DNA of 38,106 nucleotides from Gemmatimonadota bacterium (GTDB taxonomy: Bacteria; Gemmatimonadota; Gemmatimonadetes; Longimicrobiales; Gaopeijiaceae): positions 1 through 38,106 of the forward strand of contig JAGWBP010000013.1 of assembly GCA_021295835.1 (NCBI GenBank). Reading direction: 5' to 3'. Positions 1-8,109 of the stretch are shown piece by piece. The position numbers and the translations under genes were made by a program. Under the pieces are notes generated by a model. That model was given only the letters and a program-made list of their open reading frames with translations. It made no database searches and was not told the DNA's origin. The first letter of the stretch is position 1, and every line of letters starts with the position of its first letter.

Positions 1-173
1 CTCTCTGTGCTCGCCCGGGCGCATCCACGGACCGCTTCGTCGCGCCTTGCCAGCCCGGCGCTGCGCCCCTCTCTGTGCCCGCCCGGACGCATCCACGGAC
101 CGCTTCGTCGCGCCTTGCCAGCGGAGCGCTTCGCCGCTCTCGGTGCTCGCGCGAGACTGTCCACGGGCTGCTA
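1..173. repeat. Three-unit 68-bp tandem repeat upstream of the epimerase gene
   Basis: Units begin near 1, 69 and 137 with a constant period of 68 bp. Units 1 and 2 are nearly identical over their first 53 bp (differences only at a few positions) and diverge in the last 15 bp. Unit 3 is degenerate and breaks off after about 37 bp. Each unit carries a related core: ATCCACGGACCGCTT at 23-37 and at 91-105, and GTCCACGGGCTGCTA at 159-173. The array probably continues left of the window. No protein reading is convincing here; the open frame across it only reflects high GC. It could be a repetitive extragenic element or a protein-binding array. Confidence 0.8.
157..173 (-). repeat. Copy 1 of a recurring intergenic 17-bp motif
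   Basis: Top strand reads CTGTCCACGGGCTGCTA. The identical 17-mer occurs at 12650-12666, and near copies at 27500-27516 and 22801-22817. This copy ends the 68-bp tandem array and lies 14 bp before the likely epimerase start. Confidence 0.6.
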
Positions 174-187
174 GGGCTAGGGCCATC

Positions 188-1375
188 GTGGCGCGCACGG
201 AGGGATCGCAGGCGGGCGCATCGGAAGGGCGTCCGTGCCCCCGGATCCTGTCGGTTGTCGGCACCCGTCCGGAGGCCATCAAGATGGCGCCCGTGGTGAG
301 CGCACTCGAGCGCCGGGGCCGATGCGAGCACCGGCTCGCGCTCACGGGGCAGCACGCCGAGATGGTCGAGCAGGCCCTGGCCGCCTTCGAGCTGACCCCG
401 AGCTACGACCTTGAGTTGATGAGGCCCGGGCAAACTCTGTTCGATGTGGGCCGCGCCTGCCTGGACGGCCTCCGGGAGGTCGAGGAAGAGTATTCGCCGG
501 ACCTTACCCTGGTGCAGGGCGATACGGCGACGGTCTTCTTCGCGGCTCTTGTGACCTTCTTCCGCCAGGGCAAGCTGGGTCACGTCGAGGCCGGACTTCG
601 CAGCCACCGCAAGTGGTCCCCCTTCCCGGAGGAGATGCTCCGCCGCATGACGGACGTCGTCTCGGACTACTGCTTCGCTCCGACGGCCGAGGCGGCCAGC
701 AACCTCGCCCGAGAGGGAGTCCCCGCCGATCGGATATTCGTCACCGGCAACACCGTGGTGGATGCTCTGGAGCGGATGCGTTTGCGCCTACCGCCCCCAG
801 TGGACCCCCAGCTGGCTGAGCTACTCGCCTCCGGCCGCCGTCTCGTGCTCCTCACGGCGCATCGACGTGAGTCCTTCGGCGAGCCAATCGAGCGCGTCTT
901 CGCGGCGGTGGCCGCACTGGCGAGCCGATTCGAGGACGTAGTCGTGCTCTACCCCGTGCATCCGAATCCCCGGGTCCTGGAGCCCGCGCATCGGATCCTG
1001 GGCGGCTCGCCCGGCGTTCGTCTCACCAGCCCCCTTGACTACGACGACCTGATAACGGCGCTCGACCGCGCCGCACTGGTCCTCACCGACTCAGGCGGCA
1101 TCCAGGAAGAGGCACCGACCTTCGGAGTGCACACGCTCGTGCTACGGGAAGTGACGGAGCGCCCGGAGGGGGTGCGGGCGGGGGTGGCCACCCTGGTGGG
1201 CACGGACCAGGAGCTGATCGTCTCCGAGGCGAGCGCCCACCTTTCGGGATGGCGTCCGGCACCGACAGCTACCAATCCGTACGGAGACGGTCGGGCGGGG
1301 GAGCGGATCGCCGACATCGTCCTGGCCGAGCTCGGCGGGAAGCCGCGCCAGCTCGCTGACTGGTACGCTCCGTGA
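188..1375 (+). CDS. wecB: UDP-N-acetylglucosamine 2-epimerase (non-hydrolysing)
   Basis: Interconverts UDP-GlcNAc and UDP-ManNAc in the cytoplasm, supplying an activated sugar for surface polysaccharide or glycolipid. The predicted 395-aa protein has the family hallmarks in order: GTRPEAIKMAP near residue 25, QGDT near 111, HVEAGLRSH near 132, PFPEE and then AHRRES near 224, and DSGGIQEEAP near 301. The frame is open from the left edge through the tandem repeat; I place the start at GTG 188, because the family fold begins about 20 residues later and the upstream part is repeat DNA. AGGG a few bases upstream may serve as ribosome site. Its stop overlaps the next start (GTGA), so it is translationally coupled to the GT4 gene. 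Function is firm; the exact start is not. Confidence 0.9.
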   Translation: MARTEGSQAGASEGRPCPRILSVVGTRPEAIKMAPVVSALERRGRCEHRLALTGQHAEMVEQALAAFELTPSYDLELMRPGQTLFDVGRACLDGLREVEEEYSPDLTLVQGDTATVFFAALVTFFRQGKLGHVEAGLRSHRKWSPFPEEMLRRMTDVVSDYCFAPTAEAASNLAREGVPADRIFVTGNTVVDALERMRLRLPPPVDPQLAELLASGRRLVLLTAHRRESFGEPIERVFAAVAALASRFEDVVVLYPVHPNPRVLEPAHRILGGSPGVRLTSPLDYDDLITALDRAALVLTDSGGIQEEAPTFGVHTLVLREVTERPEGVRAGVATLVGTDQELIVSEASAHLSGWRPAPTATNPYGDGRAGERIADIVLAELGGKPRQLADWYAP

Positions 1376-2475
1376 GGATCCTCGTCCACTGCGTCTACTA
1401 CCCCCCCGAGGTGGGTGGGCTCGAGAGCCATGTGCACTACCTCTGCCGAGGCCTTGTGGCGCGCGGCCACGAGGTTGCCGTGGTGACGTCCGTCTCCCAG
1501 CCGGGCCTCGCTCGCCGGGAGGTCGTCGGCGGTATCGAGATCCACAGGACGCCGCTACCGGCGCGCACTCCGCTGGGCTGGCTCGCGCATGCGCTCGGCT
1601 CGACTCCGCGCACCAGGAGGCTGGCGCATGCCGCCGACATCGTGCACGCACAGGCCTTTCCCTCGCTGCTGCCGTGCCGGGTGGCGCTGGCGGGGTCCAG
1701 CACGCCGCTCGCCTGCACCCTCCACACGTCGCACTTCCTGCGCCTCGCCGCCAATCGAGTACTTGCACCGCCACTCGGCAAGCTGCTTGAGCTCAGCGAT
1801 TACAACTTTGCTGCCAGCAAGGAGATAGCTGATGTAGGCGAGAGCCTTGGGCCTGCCATCGATGTCGAGGTCCTAGTGAACGGAGTCGACACCGAGGTCT
1901 TCCGCCCCGTGCCGGGATCCCTGCCGCGCTCGGAGTCGCGGACCCGCCTAGTGGTGCCCCGCCGCCTATTCGCCAAGTGTGGGGTCGAACACTTCGTCAG
2001 GGCGATGCCGATGATCGCGGCGGCAGTGGACGTCGAGGCGATCCTGATCGGCGACGGCCCCGAGCGGGCCAGGCTCGAGGCGCTAGCCCGCGACCTGGGA
2101 GTGTCCGACCGCGTCAGCTTCCTGGGCGCGAAGCCCCACCCCGAGATGCCCGCGCTCCTCTGCTCGGGGGACATGGCCGTCTTCCCGTCGCTTGTCGAGG
2201 CGACCTCGGTGGCGGCGATCGAGTGCATGTCGTGCGAGCTCCCAGTCGCCGCATCGGCTGTGGGCGGACTCCCGGAGATAATCGACGACGAGGTTGGCGG
2301 ACTCTTTCCGCCAGCCGACCCCGACGCTCTCGCCGCCAAGGTAATCGAGCTCCTGGGAGATGGTCGGCTCGCTGAGCGGGGTGCGACGGGACGGCGCAGG
2401 GTGTTGGCCTCCTGGAGCAACGAGCGGCTCGTGGACAGGCACGTCGAGGTGTACCGTGGACTGTTGGGAAGGTAG
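1372..2475 (+). CDS. GT4-family glycosyltransferase
   Basis: A 367-aa GT-B fold transferase of family GT4 that moves a sugar from a nucleotide donor to a lipid- or glycan-linked acceptor at the inner face of the membrane. The N-terminus has the acceptor-domain signature with PPEVGG near residue 15, and the C-terminal half has the donor-binding EX7E motif (EATSVAAIE) followed by GGLPEII. The start is GTG 1372, which overlaps the epimerase stop by 4 bp. Its neighbours (UDP-ManNAc epimerase upstream, YfhO-like, UPF0104 and GT2 genes downstream) suggest assembly of a cell-surface glycan. Donor and acceptor cannot be read from the sequence. Confidence 0.88.
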   Translation: MRILVHCVYYPPEVGGLESHVHYLCRGLVARGHEVAVVTSVSQPGLARREVVGGIEIHRTPLPARTPLGWLAHALGSTPRTRRLAHAADIVHAQAFPSLLPCRVALAGSSTPLACTLHTSHFLRLAANRVLAPPLGKLLELSDYNFAASKEIADVGESLGPAIDVEVLVNGVDTEVFRPVPGSLPRSESRTRLVVPRRLFAKCGVEHFVRAMPMIAAAVDVEAILIGDGPERARLEALARDLGVSDRVSFLGAKPHPEMPALLCSGDMAVFPSLVEATSVAAIECMSCELPVAASAVGGLPEIIDDEVGGLFPPADPDALAAKVIELLGDGRLAERGATGRRRVLASWSNERLVDRHVEVYRGLLGR

Positions 2476-2484
2476 TTTCGGGCG

Positions 2485-4932
2485 ATGACGAGAAAGCCCG
2501 CCGACGAACTGCTCGTCCCCTGGTGGGGGACCGCAGCCCTCTACGTCGTGGCCGTGGCCGTCCTCTTCGGCGAGTTCGTCTTCTCCGACGAGATGCTCTA
2601 CGGCGAGGACACCCTCGCGCTCGGCTACATGGCGCGCGCCTTCTTCGTCGAGCGCATCACCGGGGGCGACTTCCCGCTCTGGGCACCCAGGCTGCTGGGC
2701 GGCGTTCCCACCGTGGAGGCGATCTACGGCGGCGATGCCATCTACCCGACCAGCCTCCTCTATTTCGTCGTCGAGGCGTACCGTGCGCTCGGGTGGAAGC
2801 TCGTGCTGCATGTCCTGGGGGGCGGCTTCTTCATGTACGGGTGGGCGCGGAGCATTGGCCTCGGGCGTGCCGCGTCCACGGTGGGCGGGCTCGCGTGGCT
2901 GCTCGCCCCGGTTATCGTCACACTTGTGCTGCCCGGCAACGACGGCAAGCTGATGGTCGCCTCGCTGGCGCCGCTGGTCTTCTGGGCGGCGGAGGGGGCG
3001 CTCGCTGCTCCAGGGCCGCGCACGGCGGCCGGACTCGCGGGAGCGGTGGCGCTCGTGTGTCTCACGACTCAGTTCCAGAGCGCCTACTTCCTATTCCTGA
3101 CGGTCGGCGCCTACGCCGCCTTCAGGTGCACACGGGAGTGGCGCGGCCGGTCCGGGCGGGGGGGCCGCAGGGCACTTCGGAGTGGAGGTGTCTTCCTTGC
3201 GGCCGCCCTTCTCGGTGGCGCGATCGCCTCGGTGCAGCTCCTGCCGGCCGCCCAGTACGTGACCGAGTCCTCGCGCAGGGTCGCAACCACCGTGGATGCA
3301 AACCCGGAGGAGCGAATCGCGTATGCCTCATCCTGGTCCTACCACCCCGAGGAGGTGGCGGCACTCGTCGTGCCCGAATTCGTCGGCAACACGGCCGCCG
3401 ACGCCGAGTGGGGGAGGGGGACCTACTGGGGGCGCAACGCGCTGAAGCTAAATCACGAGTACCTGGGCGTCACGGTCGTCGCCCTGGCGCTCTTCGGCCT
3501 CTTCGGGCGTCGGCGGAGGCCGCTCCGCATCTTCATGGCGGCGGCGTCTAGCATCTGGCTCCTATACGCGCTTGGTCCCCATACCCCGGTCTGGCGCATC
3601 TTCTACGAGGTCGTGCCGGGGATATCGCTCTTCAGAGTCCCGGCGATCAGCGCATTCCTGGTGAGCTTCGCCGTGACCACGCTCTTCGCTCTCGGGGTGG
3701 ACGATGCGATCTCGGAGCCGCCGTCCGCTGGTGCGTTCCTTCGCGAAGGCCGCGGCCGGGCGCTTGTCGGCCTCGTCGGTGTCGTGCTCCTCGGCCTGCT
3801 TCTGCACGCGAGCGGTGCGCTCGCCCGCCTCTGGACGACGCTGCTTTACGGCGACGCCGACCCGCGCGCCCTCGCCACCCTCGCCGCGGCCGCCCCGCAC
3901 ATCATGCGCGGGCTCCTGGTCGCCGCGCTCCTCGCGGGACTCGCCGCCCTGATCGTCTGGGCGCTGCGCGAAGGCAAGATGGGCTCCATCTGGGCTACGG
4001 CCGCGCTTGCGGCGCTCGTGGCGATGGATCTTGGCCGGATAGACGCGGCCTTCATCCGCACCCTCGACTACCATGCCTGGTCGGCTCCGAACGCCAACGT
4101 CGACTATCTCACCCGCCAGCGCGAAGGGGGGTCGCCCTTCCGGGTGGCGGATCTGCGGGGCAGCGACCAGAGCGTCGAGCTTGCTGCCCACGGAATCGAC
4201 CTGCTCGCCGGGCACCACCCGAACGACCTCGCGCGGTATCGCCAGTTCCTAGGGCTTTCCGGCAGCCGCGCGACGGGCACGAACACCCGGCACCCGAACG
4301 TCCTCAGGATGATGAATGTGAAGTACGTCGTATGGCCCGAGGAAGCCGCGGGGCGGGGGCCCTACCGAGGTGCCCAGGCGCTGGTCTCGGCGAGCGGGCG
4401 CCGTGGCGTCGAGGCGGTCTACTCCTTTCCGGGGCTGGATCGGGCCTGGCTAGTCGGCCGCAGCGAGGTGGTCGAGGACGAGGAAGCCGCCCTGGCCGCG
4501 CTCCTCGCCTCCGATTTCGACCCCGAGCGAAAGGCGATCCTGCCGTCGCCCCCGAGCATCGAGCTTGCGGACGCCCCGGCTGGCCCTCCCGGCACCGTCA
4601 CCTGGGAGCTCTACGAACCCGACCACCGGCGTCTTTCCGTGACCACCGAAGGACCGGCGTTGCTGATCGTCTCCGAGAACTGGTTTCCGGGGTGGGTGGC
4701 CGAGATCGACGGGACCGCCGCCGAGGTCCGCCGCGCCAACCTGACCTTGCAGGCGGTCGAGATACCTGAGTCCGGAACCCACACGGTGACGCTGCGCTTC
4801 ACGGCTCCGACGGTGGCTAGGGCGTTCCGGATCACCTTGGCGGCTGCACTTACGGTTGTCGTCCTAGCCATTTGGCCGTGGCTCGGCCGCCTTGTGGCCC
4901 GCGCCCGATCCCGACCGACGCCCGTACCGTGA
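2485..4932 (+). CDS. YfhO-family polytopic membrane protein (GT-C-like)
   Basis: An 815-aa integral membrane protein with about a dozen hydrophobic segments and a C-terminal extracytoplasmic beta-rich domain. It fits the YfhO family: an early loop with PLWAPRLLGG and YPTSLLYF near residues 70-95, and a late segment with NWFPGWVAEIDG near residue 735, followed by a final transmembrane helix. YfhO proteins have a GT-C-like architecture and are implicated in adding sugars from polyprenyl-phosphate donors outside the membrane, in Bacillus to lipoteichoic acid. Nine bp separate it from the GT4 gene, and its stop overlaps the next gene's GTG start. Because a polyprenol-phosphate sugar synthase is encoded two genes downstream, I infer that this protein uses that donor. 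The acceptor is unknown. Confidence 0.8.
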   Translation: MTRKPADELLVPWWGTAALYVVAVAVLFGEFVFSDEMLYGEDTLALGYMARAFFVERITGGDFPLWAPRLLGGVPTVEAIYGGDAIYPTSLLYFVVEAYRALGWKLVLHVLGGGFFMYGWARSIGLGRAASTVGGLAWLLAPVIVTLVLPGNDGKLMVASLAPLVFWAAEGALAAPGPRTAAGLAGAVALVCLTTQFQSAYFLFLTVGAYAAFRCTREWRGRSGRGGRRALRSGGVFLAAALLGGAIASVQLLPAAQYVTESSRRVATTVDANPEERIAYASSWSYHPEEVAALVVPEFVGNTAADAEWGRGTYWGRNALKLNHEYLGVTVVALALFGLFGRRRRPLRIFMAAASSIWLLYALGPHTPVWRIFYEVVPGISLFRVPAISAFLVSFAVTTLFALGVDDAISEPPSAGAFLREGRGRALVGLVGVVLLGLLLHASGALARLWTTLLYGDADPRALATLAAAAPHIMRGLLVAALLAGLAALIVWALREGKMGSIWATAALAALVAMDLGRIDAAFIRTLDYHAWSAPNANVDYLTRQREGGSPFRVADLRGSDQSVELAAHGIDLLAGHHPNDLARYRQFLGLSGSRATGTNTRHPNVLRMMNVKYVVWPEEAAGRGPYRGAQALVSASGRRGVEAVYSFPGLDRAWLVGRSEVVEDEEAALAALLASDFDPERKAILPSPPSIELADAPAGPPGTVTWELYEPDHRRLSVTTEGPALLIVSENWFPGWVAEIDGTAAEVRRANLTLQAVEIPESGTHTVTLRFTAPTVARAFRITLAAALTVVVLAIWPWLGRLVARARSRPTPVP

Positions 4933-5966
4933 AGATGGGCACCAAGCCGACCGACGGTCGAGCCGGGAGAATCGGCGATCCAGGCCGCAGCCCCGACGTT
5001 GTGAGCGGCCCCAGGGAGGAGAGGGGGAGGGGGAGCCGCGCAAGGGCGTGGGGGTCAGTCCTGGCCAAGCTGCTGCTTACGGTCGCGGCGACGTGGCTCA
5101 TCCTGCGCATGGCCGGCATCGGCCCCAACGAGATTGGCACCATCGACTGGTCGCGCGTGAAGCTGCACCCGCTTCCTTTCGCCCTCTCCGTGGCACTTCT
5201 GGCGGCTACACTGCCGATCACGGCGGCGCTCTGGTGCCGGGTGCTCGACGAATTCGGCGAGCCGGGCGTCCGTCTGGCCGATGCGGCCGCAATCCTGCTA
5301 GTCGCCAACCTGGGCCGCTACCTTCCGGGCAAGATCATGCAGCTCGCCGGAGTCGGCATTCTGGCGCGGCGGAGGGGGCTCTCGGCAACCAAGGCGACAT
5401 CGGCGGCCATCGCGAACCAGATCCTCAACATGGTGGGCGCAGCTCTCTGCGGCGGCTGGCTGATGGCGACCCGGATGGGGACGACAAGCGTCGTTGTCGG
5501 GCTGCTGGCGGTGCTCGCTGCCGCCGCCTTCCTGTACTTCGGGGGAGCGGGCGCACTCCTAGGCTGGTTGCTCAGGCGCACCGGCAGCGCCGATGACCTC
5601 CCACGCCCCAGTGGGCGTGGGCTGGCGCTGCTTCTTCCTGGCTACCTCTTCAACTGGGCCCTGCACGGGCTCGCCTTCGCGTGCCTTGCCTGGGGGATCG
5701 GGATGGAGACAGGTCTTGTTGTTGCGACCACGTCCTTTGCGGCCGGCTACTTCGCGGGGTACATCGCTCTTTTCGCACCCGCTGGCATCGGCGTGCGCGA
5801 GTCGGGGCTGGCCGGTTTGCTGGCACCGGTAGTCGGTGCCGAGGCGGGGATCGTGCTGGCGGCTCTGCAGCGCATCTGGATCACGGGCGTAGAGCTGGTC
5901 GGTGCGGCTGTCGGGGTGCTGGTGCTGCGAAGGCCACCCCCGTCGGTGGCAGGAGGCATGCCGTGA
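4929..5966 (+). CDS. UPF0104 / lysylphosphatidylglycerol synthase TM-like flippase-domain protein
   Basis: A 345-aa polytopic protein of the LPG_synthase_TM family (TIGR00374-like). Visible signatures are NLGRYLPGKIMQ near residue 120, GLSATKA, and APAGIGVRESGL near residue 280. There is a basic, probably cytoplasmic N-terminus of about 45 residues before the first helix. Stand-alone members are commonly encoded beside Dol-P-Man synthase-like GT2 genes and are thought to move or present lipid-linked intermediates; there is no C-terminal aminoacyl-transferase domain, so it is not an MprF. The start is set at GTG 4929 because it forms a GTGA overlap with the YfhO stop. It overlaps the GT2 gene downstream in the same way. 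Confidence 0.85.
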   Translation: MKMGTKPTDGRAGRIGDPGRSPDVVSGPREERGRGSRARAWGSVLAKLLLTVAATWLILRMAGIGPNEIGTIDWSRVKLHPLPFALSVALLAATLPITAALWCRVLDEFGEPGVRLADAAAILLVANLGRYLPGKIMQLAGVGILARRRGLSATKATSAAIANQILNMVGAALCGGWLMATRMGTTSVVVGLLAVLAAAAFLYFGGAGALLGWLLRRTGSADDLPRPSGRGLALLLPGYLFNWALHGLAFACLAWGIGMETGLVVATTSFAAGYFAGYIALFAPAGIGVRESGLAGLLAPVVGAEAGIVLAALQRIWITGVELVGAAVGVLVLRRPPPSVAGGMP

Positions 5967-6691
5967 GCCCGGACCGGAAGGCGCTAGTGGTGGTTCCGAC
6001 GTACAACGAAGTTGAGAATCTGCCTCGGGTGGTGCCATTGATCTTGCAGCAGGGCAATGAGTTCCACGTTCTGATAGTGGACGACAACTCCCCCGACGGA
6101 ACCGGCGATCTGGCCGACGAACTGGCGGGCCGGAGCAAGCGGGTCCACGTCCTGCACCGCCCGGGCAAGCAGGGCCTGGGAGCTGCATACGTGGCCGGAT
6201 TCGATTGGGGTCTTCAGCGCGACTTCGATCTTCTCATTGAGATGGACGCCGACCTCTCCCACCCCGCCGAAGTGCTTCCGCAGCTGGTCGCCGCACTCGA
6301 CGAGGTTGACGTGGCGATCGGGTCCCGCTACGTGGGCGGCAGGATCACGGTGGTGAACTGGCCGCTCCGGCGGCTGATCATCAGCCTCTTCGGGTCGTGG
6401 TATGCGCGCACGATCACTGGCCTTCCGGCCGTTGACGCCACTGGCGGCTTCAACGGCTTCCGCCGGGAGGTCGCAGAGGCAGTGGGGTTGGACCGCATCC
6501 GCTCGAATGGGTACAGCTTCCAGATCGAGCTCAAGTACCGGGCGTGGCGCAAGGGCTTCTCGCTCGGCGAGGTGCCGATCGTCTTCACCGAGCGCGACAG
6601 CGGCGAGTCGAAGATGTCGGGGCGAATCATCCGCGAGGCAGTATGGAAGGTTTGGCAGCTGCGGATAATGGACCTCTTCGGCAAGCTGTGA
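5963..6691 (+). CDS. Polyprenol-phosphate mannose synthase-like GT2 (Dol-P-Man synthase family)
   Basis: A 242-aa single-domain GT-A enzyme predicted to transfer a hexose, typically mannose from GDP-mannose, to a polyprenyl phosphate. Motifs: VVVPTYNEVENLP near residue 10, VDDNSPDGT near 38, the metal-binding DAD in MDADLSHP near 94, and the acceptor-region pattern VDATGGFNGFRR near 158. It lacks the C-terminal GtrA-like membrane domain present in some relatives, so it should be a peripheral or re-entrant-helix enzyme. The start is GTG 5963, with AGGAGG 6 bp upstream and a 4-bp overlap with the UPF0104 gene. It probably feeds the YfhO-like transferase. The sugar is inferred from the family, not seen. 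Confidence 0.88.
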   Translation: MSPDRKALVVVPTYNEVENLPRVVPLILQQGNEFHVLIVDDNSPDGTGDLADELAGRSKRVHVLHRPGKQGLGAAYVAGFDWGLQRDFDLLIEMDADLSHPAEVLPQLVAALDEVDVAIGSRYVGGRITVVNWPLRRLIISLFGSWYARTITGLPAVDATGGFNGFRREVAEAVGLDRIRSNGYSFQIELKYRAWRKGFSLGEVPIVFTERDSGESKMSGRIIREAVWKVWQLRIMDLFGKL

Positions 6692-6752
6692 GGGGCATCG
6701 CCGAACCCTTGGCGGCTGGCCAGCAGCTCCCCTTGCGTGCAGACTCATTGCC

Positions 6753-7682
6753 GTGATCAGGTCGATGCTCCTCTGGGCCTCCGAGAACAGGTGGTGCAGC
6801 AGGACGCTGCCACGGTACGGGTTCGTGAGACGGGCTGTGGGGCGCTTCATGCCCGGCGAGGAGCTGGAGGATGCGCTCCGGGCCGCACGGAAGCTGGTCG
6901 ACCGGCACGGGATGTCGGCCCTGGTCACCGTGCTGGGCGAGAATGTGGAGAGCGAAGAGGAGGCGAAGCGGGCCGCCGACCACTACTGCGAGGTGGCGCA
7001 CAGGGTAGTGAAGTCGGGTCTCGACGCCGAGATATCGCTCAAGCCGACGCACCTGGGGCTGGACTTCGGGATCGCCGTCGCCGAGAGGAACATACGCCGG
7101 GTGGCGGAGGCGGCCGAGGAGAAGGGGAGCTGCGTGTGGCTGGACATGGAGTACAGCCGGTACGTCAACGCAACGCTGACTCTGTACCGGGCGCTACTGG
7201 CCGACCACCCCAGCGTGGGGATCTGCCTCCAGTCGTATCTGCGGCGGACCCCCAAGGATCTTGAGTCGCTGATTCCGCTCGGTGCCTCCATTCGCATCGT
7301 CAAGGGGGCCTACGCCGAGTCGCCCACGATCGCGCTTCCGACCAGGAAGGAGGTGGATGCGGCACTCTTCCAGCAGGCGACCCGTCTGCTGCAGCCAGAC
7401 GCGCGCAAGGCCGGCGTGCGACTTGGTCTGGCAACGCACGACACGTCGATCATCCGCCGCGTAGGCAGGTGGGCGGCGGAGAAGGGGGTCGAGGCGGGCT
7501 CGTGGGAGCACCAGATGCTCTACGGGATCGCCGAAGGCGAGCAGCGCCGGCTGGCGAGAACGGGCAGGAAGGTCCGAGTACTGATCAGCTACGGCACCCA
7601 CTGGTTCGCGTGGTATGCCCGCAGGCTTGCCGAACGGCCAGCCAATATCGGCTTCCTGGCGAGGAATATCCTTCCGCGGTGA
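6753..7682 (+). CDS. Proline dehydrogenase (monofunctional)
   Basis: A 309-aa FAD-dependent TIM-barrel enzyme that oxidises proline to delta-1-pyrroline-5-carboxylate. Length matches the monofunctional PutA/PRODH type without the P5C dehydrogenase half. Signatures: a DMEYSRY segment near residue 131, KGAYAESPT near 184, LATHDTSII near 229, and the C-terminal substrate-binding helix with YGTHWFAWYARRLAERPAN near 285, including the paired RR. It starts at GTG 6753, 61 bp after the GT2 gene and in the same direction, and could be read through from it, although its metabolic role is unrelated. No strong ribosome site is visible; ATG 6765 is the alternative start. No P5C dehydrogenase gene is in the window. 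Confidence 0.9.
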   Translation: MIRSMLLWASENRWCSRTLPRYGFVRRAVGRFMPGEELEDALRAARKLVDRHGMSALVTVLGENVESEEEAKRAADHYCEVAHRVVKSGLDAEISLKPTHLGLDFGIAVAERNIRRVAEAAEEKGSCVWLDMEYSRYVNATLTLYRALLADHPSVGICLQSYLRRTPKDLESLIPLGASIRIVKGAYAESPTIALPTRKEVDAALFQQATRLLQPDARKAGVRLGLATHDTSIIRRVGRWAAEKGVEAGSWEHQMLYGIAEGEQRRLARTGRKVRVLISYGTHWFAWYARRLAERPANIGFLARNILPR

Positions 7683-7932
7683 CATGGGTGATCGGGGTGC
7701 TGGTGCCAGTGGGGCGCAGGAGTTGGGTTTGACACCGCCGTGCTTCTGGTGACATCGACGCGCCGGACGAAGCTGGGGGGAGATGATCGACCTGCCCAGC
7801 AAGTCCCTGGAACCGGTCGACTGGACCGGATCCCGACGACGACCGGGCCGGAAGTGGTCCAATAGCAGCCGGACCATGAGTGCTGCAGGGGAGTCTACCC
7901 GGGATTCCTTTCTGTGTCGTTGTTGAATCATA
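7683..7932. other. Non-coding stretch between proline dehydrogenase and the dif-like site
   Basis: No recognisable gene. A 47-codon open frame at 7783-7926 (plus) starts directly at the end of a G-run, but its product resembles nothing I know, and the run is too close to the ATG to be a normal ribosome site. The sequence may be degenerate remnants of inserted DNA, as is common around termini, but I cannot show this. Confidence 0.4.
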
Positions 7933-7960
7933 ACTTAACATAATGCACATTATGCGACAT
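7933..7960 (-). other. dif: dif-like XerCD recombination site (chromosome dimer resolution, replication terminus)
   Basis: Read on the minus strand, the site is an 11-bp XerC-side arm ATGTCGCATAA, a 6-bp centre TGTGCA and an 11-bp XerD-side arm TTATGTTAAGT. Against the E. coli dif sequence as I remember it, 21 of 28 positions match: all seven positions nearest the centre in the XerC arm, and 10 of 11 in the XerD arm. The mismatches sit at the outer end of the XerC arm and in the centre, where dif sites vary. The site is conspicuously AT-rich in a GC-rich genome. Genes to the left are plus-strand, and all protein genes beyond 9335 are minus-strand, so both flanks are mostly transcribed toward the site, as expected at a terminus. 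XerC/XerD genes are not in the window. Confidence 0.75.
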
Positions 7961-8109
7961 TAAATTGCGTGAGCACACCCGGTGCCGGCGATCCACGTTC
8001 GCTTGATCCAGAGGCATCGGCACGGCAATTTTCGTAGCTTCAGAGAGAGCGGGTCCACCACTCACCGACGGCCGCCAGGTGCCAGGAAACCAGACTCGCC
8101 CAGAGGACC
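7961..8109. other. Leader region of the membrane TPR gene
   Basis: Non-coding by eye. It should hold the promoter of the TPR gene that starts at 8110. TTGATC at 8003-8008 is a possible -35, but no convincing -10 follows. AGAGG lies just upstream of the ATG. Confidence 0.3.

Noticed and set aside
7783..7926. 47-codon open frame before the dif-like site
   Set aside because: The G-run abuts the ATG with no spacing, the product resembles no family, and codon use is unlike neighbouring genes.
7939..7954. CATAATG-CA-CATTATG palindrome read as a repressor operator (Fur-like)
   Set aside because: The wider 28-bp match to dif arms explains the palindrome better, and no gene start or promoter is positioned for repression there.
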